A DNA stretch of 58,398 nt, from positions 1 through 58,398 of the forward strand of contig UQUS01000011.1 in the NCBI GenBank assembly GCA_900544335.1. The letters are read 5' to 3'. The notes below the pieces were generated by a model, which searched no databases, was not told the DNA's origin, and saw nothing but the letters and a program-made list of their open reading frames with translations. Below, in pieces: positions 58,077-58,398 of this stretch. Positions within the stretch are counted from its first letter, which is position 1. Every line of letters begins with the position of its first letter. The position numbers and the translations under genes are program-made. Source of the DNA: an uncultured Sutterella sp. (GTDB taxonomy: Bacteria; Pseudomonadota; Gammaproteobacteria; Burkholderiales; Burkholderiaceae_F).

Positions 58077-58112
58077 AAAAAAGCCCCGTGTTAAAAGCAC
58101 AAACACGGGGCT
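58077..58112 (-). terminator. Terminator of the DASS carrier gene
   Basis: On the minus strand an 11-bp perfect stem AGCCCCGTGTT / AACACGGGGCT is followed by TTTTTT, 24 bases after the carrier stop. Back-to-back with the preceding terminator, it separates the convergent genes. Confidence 0.9.
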
Positions 58113-58135
58113 GAACATACTGAAACAACGGAAGA

Positions 58136-58398
58136 CTACACGCCGATTAAAAGCACCATCACAACAATGACGCCGATTGCCACGATATTGATGATGATAC
58201 CGGCACGGAGCATATCGATAATGCGAAGTTTGCCGGTGCCGAACACAATCGCGTTAGGCGGTGTGGAAATCGGCAAAATAAAGGCTGCCGAAGCCGCAAG
58301 GGCCGTTGCAAAGAGCACGGGCTGAGCCGGAAGGTTCAGGGCCGAGCACACAGCTGCCAATAGCGGCATCATCATCGCCGCCAAGGCCGTGTTCGATG
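58136..58398 (-). CDS. DASS-family dicarboxylate carrier, C-terminal part
   Basis: The last 87 codons of a SLC13/DASS carrier, cut by the window end. SNTALAAMMMPLLAAV is the second SNT motif (substrate/Na site) and ILPISTPPNAIVFGTGKLRIIDMLRAG the hallmark of the family's last repeat. Usually imports succinate, malate or citrate with sodium. A second C4-acid carrier after the Dcu protein at 47587 fits an organism living on organic acids. Confidence 0.9.
   Translation of the reverse strand, partial: SNTALAAMMMPLLAAVCSALNLPAQPVLFATALAASAAFILPISTPPNAIVFGTGKLRIIDMLRAGIIINIVAIGVIVVMVLLIGV

Overview
The window is dense bacterial chromosome, moderately GC-rich by eye, and looks betaproteobacterial (Burkholderiales). 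The gut family Sutterellaceae is my best guess, but that is inference. The supporting signs are the order rimP-nusA-infB-rbfA-truB-typA, EarP next to an EF-P carrying Arg32, the hfq-hflX / hflK-hflC / purA neighbourhood, pheST followed by ihfA and a MerR-like gene, histone-H1-like Lys/Ala-rich proteins, and Dcu/DASS dicarboxylate carriers.

Layout. 0-0.5 kb: relic of a DUF4143 ATPase. 0.5-10.4 kb: one long minus-strand translation operon (rimP, nusA, infB, rbfA, truB, typA, ychJ, dusA), read from a TTGTCT-17-TATAAT promoter through a structured leader that ends in an intrinsic terminator. 10.4-12.7 kb: rluB, scpB, tRNA-Ser(CGA). 13-17 kb: an H1-like protein, an IS1634-type element with matching ends, and a serine acetyltransferase carrying its own H1-like tail. 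17-21.6 kb: trmJ diverging from suhB-mutS. 21.6-23.9 kb: a second DUF4143 relic abutting a divergent IS200/IS605 element (tnpA/tnpB). 24.2-30.8 kb: pgsA-uvrC diverging from earP-efp, an orphan HExxH + VWA protein, and a phosphoribosyltransferase. 30.9-38.8 kb: hfq-hflX, then a leuCD-like pair and yhhQ, then hflK-hflC-DUF2065-purA. 39-41 kb: hicAB toxin-antitoxin, tRNA-Pro(GGG), a MerR-like gene and ihfA. 41.2-53.6 kb: the thrS-infC-rpmI-rplT-pheS-pheT block, split by about 5.4 kb. 53.7-58.4 kb: MFS carrier, relA, a secreted SGNH hydrolase, and the end of a DASS carrier.

How it fits together. Most genes serve translation: initiation factors, ribosomal proteins, two tRNA synthetases, tRNA/rRNA modification, EF-P rhamnosylation, RelA and three tRNAs. 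The accessory content sits in a few insertions into otherwise standard blocks. The most interesting lies between infC and rpmI. A fumarate-forming-type lyase of the argininosuccinate lyase superfamily, with an altered active-site motif, diverges from a Dcu C4-dicarboxylate carrier, a LysR regulator and an EamA exporter. Two near-identical T-N11-A palindromes lie in the divergent promoter region. I read this as a candidate catabolic module that splits an N-substituted aspartate into fumarate plus an amine; the substrate is unknown. Other points of interest are the H1-tailed CysE, the folded rimP leader, the AUA start of infC, and the leuCD-yhhQ insertion between hflX and hflK.
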